Assembly (NCBI RefSeq): GCF_029227915.1
Contig: NC_079882.1
Span: 5,272,001 to 5,332,000, forward strand
DNA: 60,000 nucleotides
Direction: 5' to 3'
Source: Hydractinia symbiolongicarpus
Taxonomy: Eukaryota > Cnidaria > Hydrozoa > Anthoathecata > Hydractiniidae
Part shown: positions 45,168-58,480 of the stretch, in pieces
Layout: every line of letters starts with the position of its first letter
Numbering within the stretch: the first letter of the stretch is position 1
Made by a program: the position numbers and the translations under genes
The notes under the pieces: generated by a model
Seen by the model: only the letters and a program-made list of their open reading frames with translations
Told to the model about the DNA's origin: nothing
Databases searched by the model: none

Positions 45168-48100
45168 ATGACCTCTTCAACCGAGAGTGAATTGACCTCT
45201 GCAGAGTTATACTCAAAGCTATTTCATTCATTCAAATCTAAAGGAGTGTTACAGTCAGTAAAGGTAAAAATATGTATTTTTTGTTGACATTTTAATTACA
45301 AGGTGGCTAACAAATTTTACATTGTTCCTCTATACATCAAATATTGACACAGCTTTGCGCCTCTAAATGAAGACAGTGCCCATAAACACATTATAAATAA
45401 ATACCATGGAACCAATACAAGGAGTATTGGTTCCATGGTATTTATTTATAATAAAGATAAAGATGATACGGTTTACCAATTGTGTTTATGTTAAAACTAA
45501 TTATTTTTACACAGTTAAAAGTTGTTGAACTATAATTTTTATTATCACTTGGACTTTGAAATTGTAAGGTTTAATGCCAAAGTGAAGTTTAAAATTTATA
45601 CTTTCGAGACGTAAAGCAAAAGACAAAATGTCCATAACAAGATATGTAAATATCTGCATTAGCATGATGTTGCAATGTGTAAATAACACCCTGGCGACAT
45701 TGTTCCTTTCTAGTTTCTTTTATCAGACAAAAATAGCATAAAACATAATTTTTAAGGTTTATAATCACATATTTTGTATGGAACTTTCCTTAAAGGAAAT
45801 AAGGAGAGGAGACACCACTCTCTTAATTTTGTTGTAATAAAGGGTGTTACAAGCGCTAGTGGCGGTATTCAAGATAATTTTTTTAATTATAGTGATTTGA
45901 GGAATAATTATGTCATGATTACATTTGATGATTTGTTTTTTTTTTGTTAACAATTGTTGCCAAGACCCATAGCTGGACTGCCTTAAATTTTTAAGCATCT
46001 TAGAGAATTAGAGAGCTTCAAAATTTTTTAATTTATAAATAATTATTTGATAATCCCGAGAACAATGGAAAATAGGTTGTTTTAGATGTTTTGCTGACGT
46101 CAGCAGTGCAGATCCGAAAAAAGATAGGCAAAATTTAGTTTATTTGTTGCCTGTAATGTGTAGAGGTTGAAACGCTGATGAAAATAATGTATAGGATCAT
46201 ATGTTTTCGACGAATACCTAAGGAGATATATGGGTTAAGATATATGTGTTGCCTCCATCATATAGATCTTCAAACGCTGATCAAGAAAATGTATAGGATC
46301 ACGTATCTTTGACGAACGGTTGCAGAAATATTGGGATTTGAAGGTCTTTTGATGACGTCATCAACCCATCCATTCTAAAGCGGATTCAGGGACCTAGATT
46401 TGGGAAACTTACCCAAATTGGTCCCAGATGATCCCTAGTTACCCACATGGTGAAAAAGACTAATGTCTCTACCTTGTCTCTAAGTTATTTGGCCTCAAAG
46501 TTTTAAGTGTACGGTAATGGATTCATTAATTTATTATAAGGTATTGATGTTAAAGATGTGTTATTGCTGTTGCACCGTAATGTCAGGAAAATTAACATTT
46601 CAGACATACCTTTTTCGGCAACATGAAAGGAAAATGAACACATGCACTTTTACAGCCTGTTACAGACACAGGGTTGCCACGCCTCTTAAAAACCCTAAAA
46701 AAATAAAATCCTTCTAAATAATCCAAAAATATCTTACAATTTCCTGATTTTTTGCAAATACTCCTAAAAATCTCCTAATTTTTTTAGAGAACAACTATTT
46801 TTTTAACCCTAACCCTAAAACTCTATTAGTATAATGGATTTTTTGTTGAACATAAGTCAGAAATTTTTATACTCTGCATAAGTTATCTTTAACATTTCAT
46901 TTATTTTTAATAGTATTTTTCCCTACTTTTGCAGAAATATAACTATTTCTATCAACTATTTCTTCTTACCAAAGCAGCACGTAATTAGGAACATTATTTA
47001 CTAAGTTAACCTTGCCATTAATTCAAATTCTCCTACAATCTCCTAAATTTTTGTAAGTCTTTTCCCTGCTTGTTAAAAAATCTCCTAAAAAACCATCTAA
47101 AATCCTCCTAAATATCCTAAAAAAGTTACTTGCAAAATGATTGGAAACCCTGAGACAGACACACACAGTCTCTGTATTTTTATAGAGATGTGAATATGGA
47201 CTGACTGTGTAATTTTTTTTTATCTTTTTGAGCATTGGTTGTCAAGATTGGTCACTGCCATAATACTGTCATTAAGGATATTCTATTTTGTAAATTACTA
47301 ACATATATTGATTTTGGCGTTTATGAAACCGGCGCCATTTAAAGCAAACGATAGTAAATAATTATTTTCAAGAGTGGAAGTTACTGTCCTATCATGTAAC
47401 CATCCTGAAACAACCCAAATCAACAAAAGTGGCAGTGACTGTTAGAGAAATTGAAATATTTTTGGGTTGAAATTTAAATGTAAACAAGGCATTCGTTAGT
47501 TCTTCTGTAAAATTTGTAATCTTTTTTGCTAGAAAACTTGCTAAAAAGAGATATATTTCCAAGAAAATAACTCCGGCAAGCAATTTACACTTCTAGTTTA
47601 TATAGAAAAATTTAATAGATGTTAGTAGGCATAAAATTATATTTGTGTTTCTTTCTCTCTTACATTTAGAGCAAGACATGTTCAAACTATTGATGTTTTT
47701 ATAATTGTCTTCACTTGTTTTTTTGTCCTGTTTTATTGTTTACTTACTTTAACGCTTGGATTGTTTGTCAGCAATTAGGTTTAGGCATCATTTTAATTAC
47801 AAAATGTTGCTTATAAAATGGCGTGTTAAAGTGATGTATAGAAAGCCACATCTTTGTACTTTATTTGCAGGTTTGCCAATTTATGTTGGTACTAAACTTC
47901 TGACATTAGTATACATTTTACAGTATAACTGAATTTGTGCTATACTATTTATATTTTAGACTCAATTAAGGAACCGAATTGCTTTAGAATTACACGCTAA
48001 GGCATCTTTTAAAACTGAAAAATCTCAAAATTATGGTTCAGGTAGTGGTTCGTTGTTTTTGCATGTGTCAAACAGCTTGATCATGGATCATTTAAAGCAG

Positions 48101-51100
48101 TATCCTTACACACAATCAGTGTTCATTTCAGAGAGTTTGACAGATCCTGAAAAAGTGAGAGCAACACTTTATTTTTAAATAAATTCGTTATACCATTCAG
48201 AAAATGATTTATTGAAAGAAGAAAAAAAAACATTAAATAATTATTTTAATCTATTGTAGGTATATTCTGTGGAAGACATTTTGGAGCTACTTCACATTAA
48301 CCCAGATGCAAAGCTTTATCAAAAACTGGTCTGTTTTTAGTTCAAACTTTTTTCTTTGTATTGATTAGCTTACAGTTAATTCTTAATTTTGTTCGGCATA
48401 ACTGTCAATGACCAATAATGATTTCACATTGGATGGTCATTTATTTGGAAAGTGTGTTTTCTTTAAAATATTAATTTTTTCTCAAGTAAAGTAAAATCTT
48501 TCTCAATACATAAGTGGGATTATAAAACATAAAAAAGGGTTCTATAAAAAGAGGCTGTATAGTATTAATTTATCACATTGATGCGATTAAGATGCGATAA
48601 GATGCTTATACGTTTCATTTGTTTCAAATTTTAGATGAAAATGTCGAAACAAAGTGAAAATGTTAAAGGTGAATCATTTTATCCAATGAATTGTACCCTT
48701 TGATTAAAAAAATATATGTCTGTTACAGGTCCATTACAAAAAAAAATGCGTGGCTAAAAAGATTGTTATGTATCATTATATAATATAAAAATGCTTTGCT
48801 ATTGGAAAAAATTAAAGCACTAAAAAATAATAAGTTTTTTATGTGTATGTTCATTACGCAGCATTTATTATATGAGACACAGTGTTAAATTTTGATTTAT
48901 CATATTTTGATTGGAAAAATCAGATTGGGAAATTTGGTAAAATGATTTAAGGTTCATTACAAAGAAATATATTAATATATATACTAATTTTAATTTAGGT
49001 TTTCTTTGGTCCTTCTTGTTAAATCTAGCAGGCTCTTATGGCTATTCCACCATGGACCGTTGTGTACAAACAGATGATTGCCAATGGCAGCAACTATGCT
49101 CAATTGGTAACACTTTATATTTTAAAATTCTCCTGTTTCTCTGATGTTTACTGATTTTCATAATAAACTTTCATAGATGAAAAACTGCTTGATGTGGAAA
49201 GAGCACAACTCCAAAAATTTAACGAGCATTCCAAGGGCACGAATATGTCATTAGAAGCAAAAGTGTTATCATTTCAACGAAAGTATGAAGAACAAAAAAG
49301 GGCTGAGTTGAAGGCTGAGGTAAGTATAGTTGAAACATATTGAAACTCTTTTCTAAACCTTGAAAGTAATAATATGCTTCTATAAGACCTAAACTTCCTT
49401 TTTTGATGTTAAAAGTGCTGTTAAAACCTATAGTGAGGTGTCGATACAAATTTTGTGAGCATTTAAAGATTTGAGGGAACCTTTTCTTTACAGATCAAAA
49501 AGTTCAACAAACTTATAATTAATGCACATAATTTCTCCTCAGTCATTGCACAGACCTTGCAAGGTCGGTCAGCACTTAGAACTCGGGCAATATTTTGGGG
49601 TACAGCCTGGGGCAATTAAACTTATTATTGTATTAATATCTTTTAAAGTTACTAGTAGCATAAAAACAGATAATATCTTTAGATGGAGAGATTTCGATCT
49701 ACTGAGCTTGCAAACATGCGACTTGAAGAAAAAGAGAAGTATCAATCTGAGATTGATAATGCTAGAATAGAGGTATATTTTGTTTTACCTTGAAAGAAGA
49801 CATTTTCACAAAAATTTTGCAGTTTAGACTTGAAAAAATATAAAGTTGGGTTTATTGCGAAGATTTATCAAGTGCCAAAACTGCAAGTTTTTTCGTTCCC
49901 CTATTTTTAATCTATTCCTGAAACTAGTTCCAATAACTAAAAGGGGGTTCAAAAATTAACCTCTTTAAACTTGCACTGGCAGCATGAGTTTCCATGTCTC
50001 CAAAGGGTAAAGTAAATTTTTTTTTCATTATTTTTAGATTTTTTTTTTAAAAAAAACTAGTTGATCTTTCCTTCTAGTATGAAGCTTATTATCAACAAAA
50101 ATTAAAAGATCTAGCAACAAGAGAGGAAGACATCCTAGGAAGATCTACAAAGGAAAAACAGGTTCATGATAATTTTTAAATAAATGTTTACACAGACTGT
50201 ATACAACCTCTTAGAAAATATAAATCGGTTATTACTTGCAGTTCTTCGATAAAGAAGCATTTGAAGAACGTCAAAAACTTCTTAATGAGATGCAACTGTT
50301 GAAAGAACGTGAAATGAAAATGAAGAAGAATCATGAAATTGCTCTCAGGCAAGCATTTATTTTCTTTTAACGCATCAGTGATACAGTTAGTTGTTAGACA
50401 AAGGAATTCACCCATCGTTATTCGCAGCTACCATTTTTGGCTCACAGACAGATAAAGAACATTATAATATAGTCCGTAGAAATCCCATAAAATCATTAAA
50501 GTATATCGCATTTGCTACTTTGCCCAAAATTTTGTTCATTTTTAACACGAAATTGGCCTGCGTGACTAATCACCAGCCGTTTCAACTTTTGGTTAACCCA
50601 CGAAAGTGAACCTAAATGTTTAAAATATATTCTGTTTGTACTTCGCCACATGGTTTTAAAAAAATTAAGTAGAAAAACTGACGTCAATATTTAGTGAGAT
50701 TGCCCTAACTTAATGTGTGCGTGGAAAACTATAGTGACTAAAATACGGCTTTATATTTGGCTTTATAAGTTTATATTTCTGTACGTGTGTGTGTGTGTGA
50801 TTATTCCTGTGAGTTCTTGTTACATCTAAACATGGCATTTACTTAGTAAGTTTTCGATCCATCATCTCAAACTTAGGATGCTCATGTGCTGTTTACTTAG
50901 TCGCTTCATCAAGGTTTTTTGTTAGATATATACCAGTCGATAAGCCCATGGAATAATCCATTGCAGGTCTGTCTTTGAGTTTGATGACGTCAGCAGTGAC
51001 CCGTTACTGCACATTTTTTTAAAATATTTGTTTATGCGTTGCCTCTATTGTGTACAGCTTAAAACGCTGATCAAGAAAATGAATAGGATCGTGTGCTTTT

Positions 51101-54100
51101 GACAAAGTGTTAAGAGATATTTAGGTTTAAATAGTGTTTGATGACGTCATCAACCCGTTTGTTCCGAAGCAAAACAATAATACTCGAAGAACTTGCGCAT
51201 TTTGGTGATAAAAAACATCGTCTTTGTAAAAGTCACAGACAGACACACGGAAGCTTCGTATTGTTATACGAGAATAGAAGAAGAAGAATTCGCTGTATAA
51301 ATCTTTCTGTTCAGTCTTTTTATAGCTATCTCTGATCAAACAGTCATGGTGTTGTATTATCTAAATAGGTCTGTTGGCATGCAAGAAGAGAAACTCCAAT
51401 TAAAAGCTGAGCAACTAAAGTTTAAGGAAGAGTCTATGAAAGATATTGAAGATCGATATGAAATGCGCCTAAACGATGAAATTTCCAGGTGATTAAAATC
51501 AATTTGTTTGATCGTGTTTCTTGACTCTTGTTTTTTGTTTTGAACTAGACAGAGTAATTGTTATCTGTTTGTTTGTTTGCTTGCTAGAGTGAAATTTGAC
51601 CTGCAACAACAAGAGAAGATGGAGGCAGAGTCCTTACAATCACAAAAAATTCAACTTAAAGGTGATAACCTTGTTCTGCTACAATACTGTGACATATTTT
51701 ATGGCAGCATATAACTAGAAATGTATAATATTTCGTGATGCAGATGTTTCTTATAAGATTTTTTTAATTTTTTTGCAGAGGAGAAACTCAATTTTCAATT
51801 TCAAAAGGACACATTTTTAAGATGGAAGGAGCAAGCAGAAAGGCTAAAAGATGAAAATCAGCAGCTTAATGTACGTAGATTTTTATATTCTGTCAACCCA
51901 AGAAAACGACCTAAATACTTACATTAAATTTCAGTACTGCATAATGTGATCGAAATTCTTCACTACTTTAGTTTTTTGCAATGTTCTGCCATGGTGGGCA
52001 AAAATTTGTACTCATGTTGGCCAAATTCAAAAATACTATTTTATTCATAAAGGCTAATATAATCTTTTTCTTTTTTGATTTGCATCATATCTAGTGTAAC
52101 TACATCTTTCATATAGATTGCGCTCATGACAGCAAAGCAGGCAAACTCTACATGGAATCAAAAATATGAAATGCTTGCTGAACAGTACAAAAAGGTTTGT
52201 AGTTGATGATATTTTTTAGTCGAGAAGCCCTCGAAAAGGTTTTGGACTTTTTAAGTCAGAGAAGAGGAAAAACTGATATTAGTGGTAAAAAAAACATTAA
52301 AATCGTCAGCATTGTGTCCCTGTGCTGTTTTCTATGTTGTGCTAGTTTGCTGGGGATGAAGCTGTTTTGAACAAATCTAAACTGAATATAGTAATTAGCT
52401 AGGTGAGAAAAAAATCTAAATTTGGATGATGCCATCATGTTCAATTTGCTTTTGTCCATTTTACAATTTTTTGCAAAAAAGCGAATCTTTATTTATTTTT
52501 AGGCGCGGGATCTTCTTGTTAGAATGGTTTTTTGTTCACTATGCCAATATTTAGCCAATTTCTCCCAAAAACGATTTTCCCAGGTGTAACAAATTCAAAT
52601 GTATGTTTGTCCAGTTTGTTCCAGTTCTGCAAATTATTTAGAAAAACGCAAACCAATAGTTTTTCATAACAGATCTGTTTTTATCATCAGGTAGAAGATT
52701 ACAGCGAAATCAAAAGCGAAAAAATTTTAATTCAAAGAGATGCAGAGTTGCTAAAAAAGTAAAGAGATCGTGTTTTTGTTTTGTTTTTCATTCTTTTTTC
52801 TGCATTTTTCTTTGAAGTTCTTTAGGTAATGACCGCCCATTTGTTTTTTGTAGAAAAATCGAGGAGCTTCTTCTAGACAAGTCAAAACGAGAGAAAGGTA
52901 TGATGAAATTTTCTCTGTTGCAGAGAGCCGTGTACTGTTGATATCTGCGTCAATACAACTGCACCATATATTCTCTATCTACTTGTTTTAGAGCACCAGA
53001 AGTTGATAAAAGAATTATTGAACAAAATATCAACGTCGGATGTTACTGAAGTACGTTTTGTTTTTATAATAGTTTTTCGTTGCTTGTTAAAAACACTTTA
53101 ACATTTAGAATCCGCTGACTTAAAAGCTGACAGGATAATTTTAATTGGAAGGTTGATATGACTTTATATTTTGAGACGCAGAGTGTGTATCTTCCTTTAT
53201 TCCCACAAGCAGGAAGCAGAACTCTATGCGGTACAATCGAATCATAGTCCAGTTCTTTTTAAACCTTGTCGATTACTTTAACGTTCCTCTTAACTTCAGA
53301 TTCTGTAATGACAATGTGTAAATTTTACTAATTTGTTAACATTAAAAAATTGCTTCAATAACAAGTCATTTTTTTAAGTTAACCAAGATTGAGTCTAATA
53401 CATACGTTTTTAAATTTATTTTATCTATTTGTTTATTTATTAATTGTTTTTAATTACTAGGGTGGAGAAGCTGTTAACAAAGAATTCGAAGAAACGCGAC
53501 TAAGAGAACAACAATTGCGCGAAAAATATCAAACACTTCAAAACAAATATGAACTGGAGGTAGTTATTCCTTACGAGTTTTAGTTTTCAAAAAAAAAAAC
53601 GTTTTTAGATCCAAAATATGATATTGATTAACCAATGTTCTTATGTGGATTATCCGCCTTGTCTTTTCGATTCAGGTCCTGAAAAACGAAGATCTACGTA
53701 AACTCTATGAAGACTGTTTGTTATCGCAACGGGAATGCTTACGAGAGATCGATGAGTTGCGAACAGCCCTAATGATGGCGAAACGAGGTATATAACTTGA
53801 TAAGGTTTTTTTCTTTATTGTGGTGTCAATTTAATATTTTAGAATTTTTCATCTTATGTTTTTTTCATCCTTTTAGAAAGCGAGAAGTTTAGGAACACTA
53901 AAAATGCGGTTACTTACAATATGGGGTAGGATTTTGCAATATTCTTTTTATCGAAAAAACGAAAAAAACTTCATTTTCACGTGGTTTTAATTTTACGAGT
54001 TTTAGTTAAATTTACGAATTAAAACCCATGTAGTTTTCATCAAATTTTGTACTGTTACCTTTTCCGAGAAGTTGCACTGAAAAATAGAAACGAAACCTTT

Positions 54101-57100
54101 AAGATAGTTGACCATTTTTTATGGTGACAAAATCGACATTCAGATTTATTAACCGACGTAAAACATTTTTTGTCGGTATCCTCTTACCGCGGAAATTATA
54201 TGTGAGTTTTAGCAAAAATAGGAATACCTTTTTTAAAGGCTAAAATTTATGAGAATTTAATTTCAATATACTAAATATTCAACTAATTGCAATTTAGACA
54301 GGCCAAAAGTAGCTGTTCCTTATTTAATTTTTAACGATGTGTTTTTAAAACATCCTGTCTGTAACGTATTAAATATTTTATATTCCTTTAGCGCTCAACC
54401 TCGCTTGCCATCTAACGAATTTTCACAAAAAACATCCAGTACAAGACGGAAGCTCTTACAAGAAAACTCGCCAAGCGAAAAGAATATGGATTTTCATTTT
54501 GAGGCATCTGATAACGTATTCAAGAAATTGGAGGAGGAAGCAATGGTAAGAACTGCTATGCAATAACTTTATCTGGGCAAACTAGTTAAACAGCCCATTT
54601 AAAACAGTTATTTTTACAACCTCTTAAAGTTTTCTTAGCATTTCTCCAGTCGTTATTAGCAAGAATTGTCTTGTGTTCGCACTCACATTTGTTTCACTCC
54701 ATGAACTTTTCATGTACTACATTAATAATTTTTTCACTTTGTTGTTTTGTGTATTTTTATAGCAGTTGGAAAAATCATACAAGGACTTCCAAAGTCGTCA
54801 GAAGCAATCCAAGACGCAATCTCAAGTCTATTTCAGTTCTTACGTACAAAGAAAGAGCAAAAGCACTAATGATAGCCAGGATCCCATCCAACGCTCTCCT
54901 GGAAACAGGAATGGTCAAAATATAGTGTCAAGCTCTCCTAGAAATGACACAATGTTTCAGTATCAAAGCTCTGATAGGCATAGTTTTGACTTATCTCGCC
55001 TGATACCAGACAGATCAGTATTATCTAGTGAGTTGCTTTTCTTTTTCTTATTTTTTTTTTACTATGTTTGTTTAAATTAAAGTATGCACATCGTCTTTCT
55101 TTAGACGAACGCTCTAATGACGTTAAGCTAGGACCGGACTACTTCTCCACCGGTTCAGTTCGAACTAATGATCACCAATCTTCAAGCGGAACATCACAGC
55201 CACTATCGTCGACACAAGCACCAGGTGCAAGTAGTCACGCTCTGTCCTTTGGCTTATCAGGTTTGACATATACCCAGGATAGGATAGATAAAAGGTGAGT
55301 ACTAATCAATCCAATGATGATGACGATTTTGCATTTATGTATTATCTTTGGCAAGTCTTTTGTCTCTTTTGCCTGTAGACCTCCACCAGCGCAAGGTAGA
55401 AACGCTAAATCAAACGCCGTAGTAAATAACCTCGAAGAACAGAAGATTTCTTCCCAAAAAATAAACTTGGTTCATTTAAAAAGGAACGAAGCTCAAAGTG
55501 TCTTTGCAGAAACAGCTGCCACACCCACAGTTAATGCTCCCTCATCCACTACATTGGCTACAACGTGTTTTTCTTTAACTCAAAATCCACTGCGTGAAAC
55601 CACGGTAACTAGTGACTCCCTTACACAGCATCCGCTTTATGATAGTCGAAACTATAATACACTAACTCAGTACCCGTTGATCGAATCTGATCTGCAAACT
55701 CCAGCTTTAAAGGCAAGAGACTTGGTTACCCCGAAGACTAAAAAACTCGATACACTTACTGAGCAAAGCATTGGTGCAGATCTTTCAGTAACTGTTGTGG
55801 AGGAGGACGCAGGCGCAAATAATCTAGGTTCTGTAGTTGTAAAACGGTTGGAAGAAGGTATAAAAAAGGTTGAAGAGAGTCGGCAGAATAGAGCGAACTC
55901 AGTGGAGCAGGAATTTGACTTGAAGGAAGCAACTATAACAACTTTTGAAAGTCCAACTAAATCTGAATCAAAAGTTGTCAATGATGTTTTCTACACGCCA
56001 GCCGCTGCTCATAAGAATAATAACCTGAATAATGATAATAATAACAAAGGTGCAACACCAAATGAAGTTGCTAATGAAAACAGTGATGACCTATCATCAG
56101 GAAAATATTCTGTCGACCAATCGAAGTCTACTGTGCAAGAGCTAACCAACAAAGACGATGTTAGCAAAGTCGATTCTTTATTAAGCGAAGGTGAAGTTGA
56201 CCAAGGTGGGCAAGTTAATGATGTAATGGCGCAGTATATGAAAATGATTTTGCAGAAAAAAGAAGAAGAAAAAGAAAAAGAACAAGACGATGTCGCAAGT
56301 GATGCACAGGTACACAGTAATCACACACACATCAACGTACTGACCTTTTTTGTTTTTATGAAATTCAAAACAGAAACGGTATAAATTATTCAAATTAAGC
56401 CTGTCTTTTACCATTCAACAGATAATGGCTAAATACAAGAAGTATTTTTTTGTCTTCAAAATATATCGTCATCCAATCAGCCTAAAAACCATCTAAAATC
56501 TTTTTAGCCCCCTCTTTCTCCTTCAAATGGATTTGTGATAAATTTTTAGAGGTTAAAATTTGCTGACTTTTTATCATTTTTAGTTAGTTTCAAAATAGTA
56601 AATAAAAATTGATGTAACGTCACGTTTGTTGTCATGGTGACTCTCGGCTAAAAATTCTTTTTCCTTGAAATATTCCTATTAACACTTCCAAAGTCATATT
56701 GTAGGCTTTTTATGTTTTTGTCATCTATTTCTCCCCCGGCTTTTCAGAGACATCAAAACCCCGACCTGAATAGAGTTAAGTTATCTAAAATGATCACACG
56801 TGCCTCATTTCGCAGCAAAACAATTTTCGATTACGTGAAGTTGAACAATATTTGCGTCCCTGATCACGTCATTTTGACACACTTCTTTGGGTTATGTCAA
56901 TAGTGAAAAAACCGTCGGTTAAAAGTAACGAAATTTTTCCCGTTGTCGAAAATCGTTGACCAAAGAATTTAATTTTTTTTTGCCCCAACTTATTTTTCGA
57001 GAATGGCCGAGAGTTAGCACGTAAAACTTGTCCACTGCTGGTTAGTTCCACTTTATTCCAATATTTCAGTATGACATCAAAGATAAATGACGTTACTTAA

Positions 57101-58041
57101 AAACTAGTTTTGAATAAAAATCTCTGCATTAAGTGCACTTATATTTAATAATATTAGTTTGACTATATATAATAAAATATAAAATTAAAACCTTTTTTTC
57201 AAAAATGTCAGCTAACAATTAGGACTTGAAAAGGGCTAGTTATTAGTATAGTATTTTTCTGCTTAACACAACAAAACTACATATATGACGTCATCATCTT
57301 TGCATAATGTTACAAATCAAAAAAGCCGCCTCATATAGCTGGTCTGTATGTTCTCGAATTCCGGTCAGCAAAATATACCACCCCCTTCCTCCGAACTTTG
57401 TTGGGTAAATTTTTTTCTCATGCACATGTACTTGTGTTCCGTTTTCATCAAAACATCAGCAGAAGGATCTCTGCGAATATAAAACTCTCATATATCTGTA
57501 TTTACCACGCGAACACGCATTAAATAATTTGGAGACCCATAACACACGTCTATTGCTTTCCTCATTCTCGATCAGAAAAATTATTTTTATAGGCAATATT
57601 TAAAGTGACAAATCACGAAACATTTGTCATGGTTATTAACTACATTGTCTTCTATTTTACTCATCGAGACTTTTCTTTTAACCAGGTTACTGACTATAAT
57701 GACATCCCCGTCTCGGATACTGAAGAGCGCCAAATAAGGTAGGTCATTAGGTGAAAACTGTTTTGTTGTGTGCAATCATTGATGTCTGTTACGTCAATAT
57801 GAGCTATCGGGAAATGGCGATTTCCTGAGGAAATCACGAGGCGTGTACGGCCGTAAAATGATTTCACATGATAACGTTTTGTTATTTCCAATTCCATAAT
57901 GCGTAATTAATTTACCTGGTAGAGTGGTCATTAGAACTTACAGGACTAGGTTCGTCCTTTTACAGCAGGCTATATTTCCATAGGATCTAATCTCATTATT
58001 CTTTTAGCGAGAAAAGTTCAATATCAGAGTTCGAATGGTAA
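45168..58041 (+). CDS. OFD1: OFD1 centriole and centriolar satellite protein orthologue (1104 aa)
   Basis: OFD1 caps distal centrioles and is needed for ciliogenesis. Exons: 45168-45263, 47960-48154, 48260-48328, 48635-48668, 49032-49106, 49177-49319, 49683-49772, 50078-50161, 50242-50348, 51369-51488, 51588-51661, 51779-51870, 52117-52194, 52691-52758, 52854-52897, 52992-53050, 53461-53559, 53676-53787, 53877-53925, 54392-54545, 54763-55027, 55105-55294, 55379-56309, 57686-57738 and 58008-58041. The sum is 3315 nt and phase holds at each junction. The LisH region spans exons 2-3 (LRNRIALELHAK, then VEDILELLHI). Coiled coils run from about residue 160 to 560, followed by a Ser/Gln-rich part. 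The end has QYMKMILQKKEEE and an acidic finish SISEFEW, recalling OFD1 C termini. Exon 3 has a weak donor (GTCTGT), intron 9 begins GC, and an alternative terminal exon may start at 56422. Confidence 0.92.
45390..45452. repeat. Perfect 29-bp inverted repeat with 5-nt loop
   Basis: 45390-45418 and 45424-45452 are exact complements (the centre of each arm is ACCATGGAACCAATAC and its complement) around the loop AAGGA. Farther out, CATAAACACA at 45381 and TGTGTTTATG at 45480 are also complementary. It lies in OFD1 intron 1. Confidence 0.95.
46091..46390 (+). repeat. TGACGTCA-linked dispersed repeat in OFD1 intron 1
   Basis: Contains GCTGACGTCAGCAGTG, AACGCTGATCAAGAAAATG, TAGGATCA and TGATGACGTCATCAACCC. 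The same blocks in the same order occur at 50985-51165. The first part appears twice here (AACGCTGAT at about 46170 and 46273). Element class unknown. Confidence 0.65.
46669..47152. mobile_element. 484-bp hAT-like MITE
   Basis: Ends are CAGGGTTGCCA and, inverted, CAGGGTTTCCA. Inside, TCCTAAAAA/CTCCTAAA motifs are repeated many times. CAGGG...CCCTG ends fit hAT elements. It splits an ACAGACAGACACAC stretch (AGACA left and right) found uninterrupted in the related repeat at 51235, so the insertion is later than that repeat. An exact 8-bp target duplication was not seen. Confidence 0.6.
50985..51275 (+). repeat. TGACGTCA-linked dispersed repeat in OFD1 intron 9
   Basis: Second copy of the repeat at 46091-46390. 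It ends in CACAGACAGACACACGG followed by a small hairpin (TCGTAT/ATACGA). Confidence 0.65.
56422..56499 (+). other. OFD1: Possible alternative last exon of OFD1
   Basis: CATTCAACAG is a good acceptor and joins in phase to the exon ending at 56309. It gives IMAKYKKYF and a stop at 56497-56499, about 25 residues. IMAKYKK resembles VMAQYMK slightly upstream. The route via 57686 ends in a more OFD1-like acidic tail, so I prefer that one. Confidence 0.35.
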
Positions 58042-58170
58042 AATGCGTTCGGAGAAATGGGAATAACATGCACGGTTGCTTTCAAAGAACGTGAAGCCAC
58101 AGGTCGTGGTCATCTTTACAAACTTGTTATCAACATTCAATTTTTTTTACATATATTTAGTATCTGTATA

Positions 58171-58176
58171 AATAAA
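58171..58176 (+). terminator. Candidate polyadenylation signal of OFD1
   Basis: AATAAA lies 130 bases past the last OFD1 stop and 300 bases before the stop of the convergent neighbour. Confidence 0.5.
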
Positions 58177-58480
58177 AGATTTTACGTCTTGTTTATTATG
58201 TACAAACCAATGTATAATTCCGTGTGTATATATTATTACTGTGGAAATATATAATATCGAACAAACAAAATTTCGGATGACGACATCAGCCAAGGGAATT
58301 CATAAAATGTTTTAATGAGTTTCCTCTGCCAATAATCTTTTTCATGTGATATTGACAATAAAATGTGGGCGATTTGTCAATGCTGGCCTTTTGTTGTTAA
58401 ACTCGTGATTAGGAGATTTTGTTTCACCAGCGATTTTTAAAACATGATTCTGAAACTAACAATGTTATTTTTTGATAGCA

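Noticed and set aside
55667-55981. Minus-strand frame inside OFD1 exon 23
   Set aside because: Antisense shadow of a well supported coding exon.
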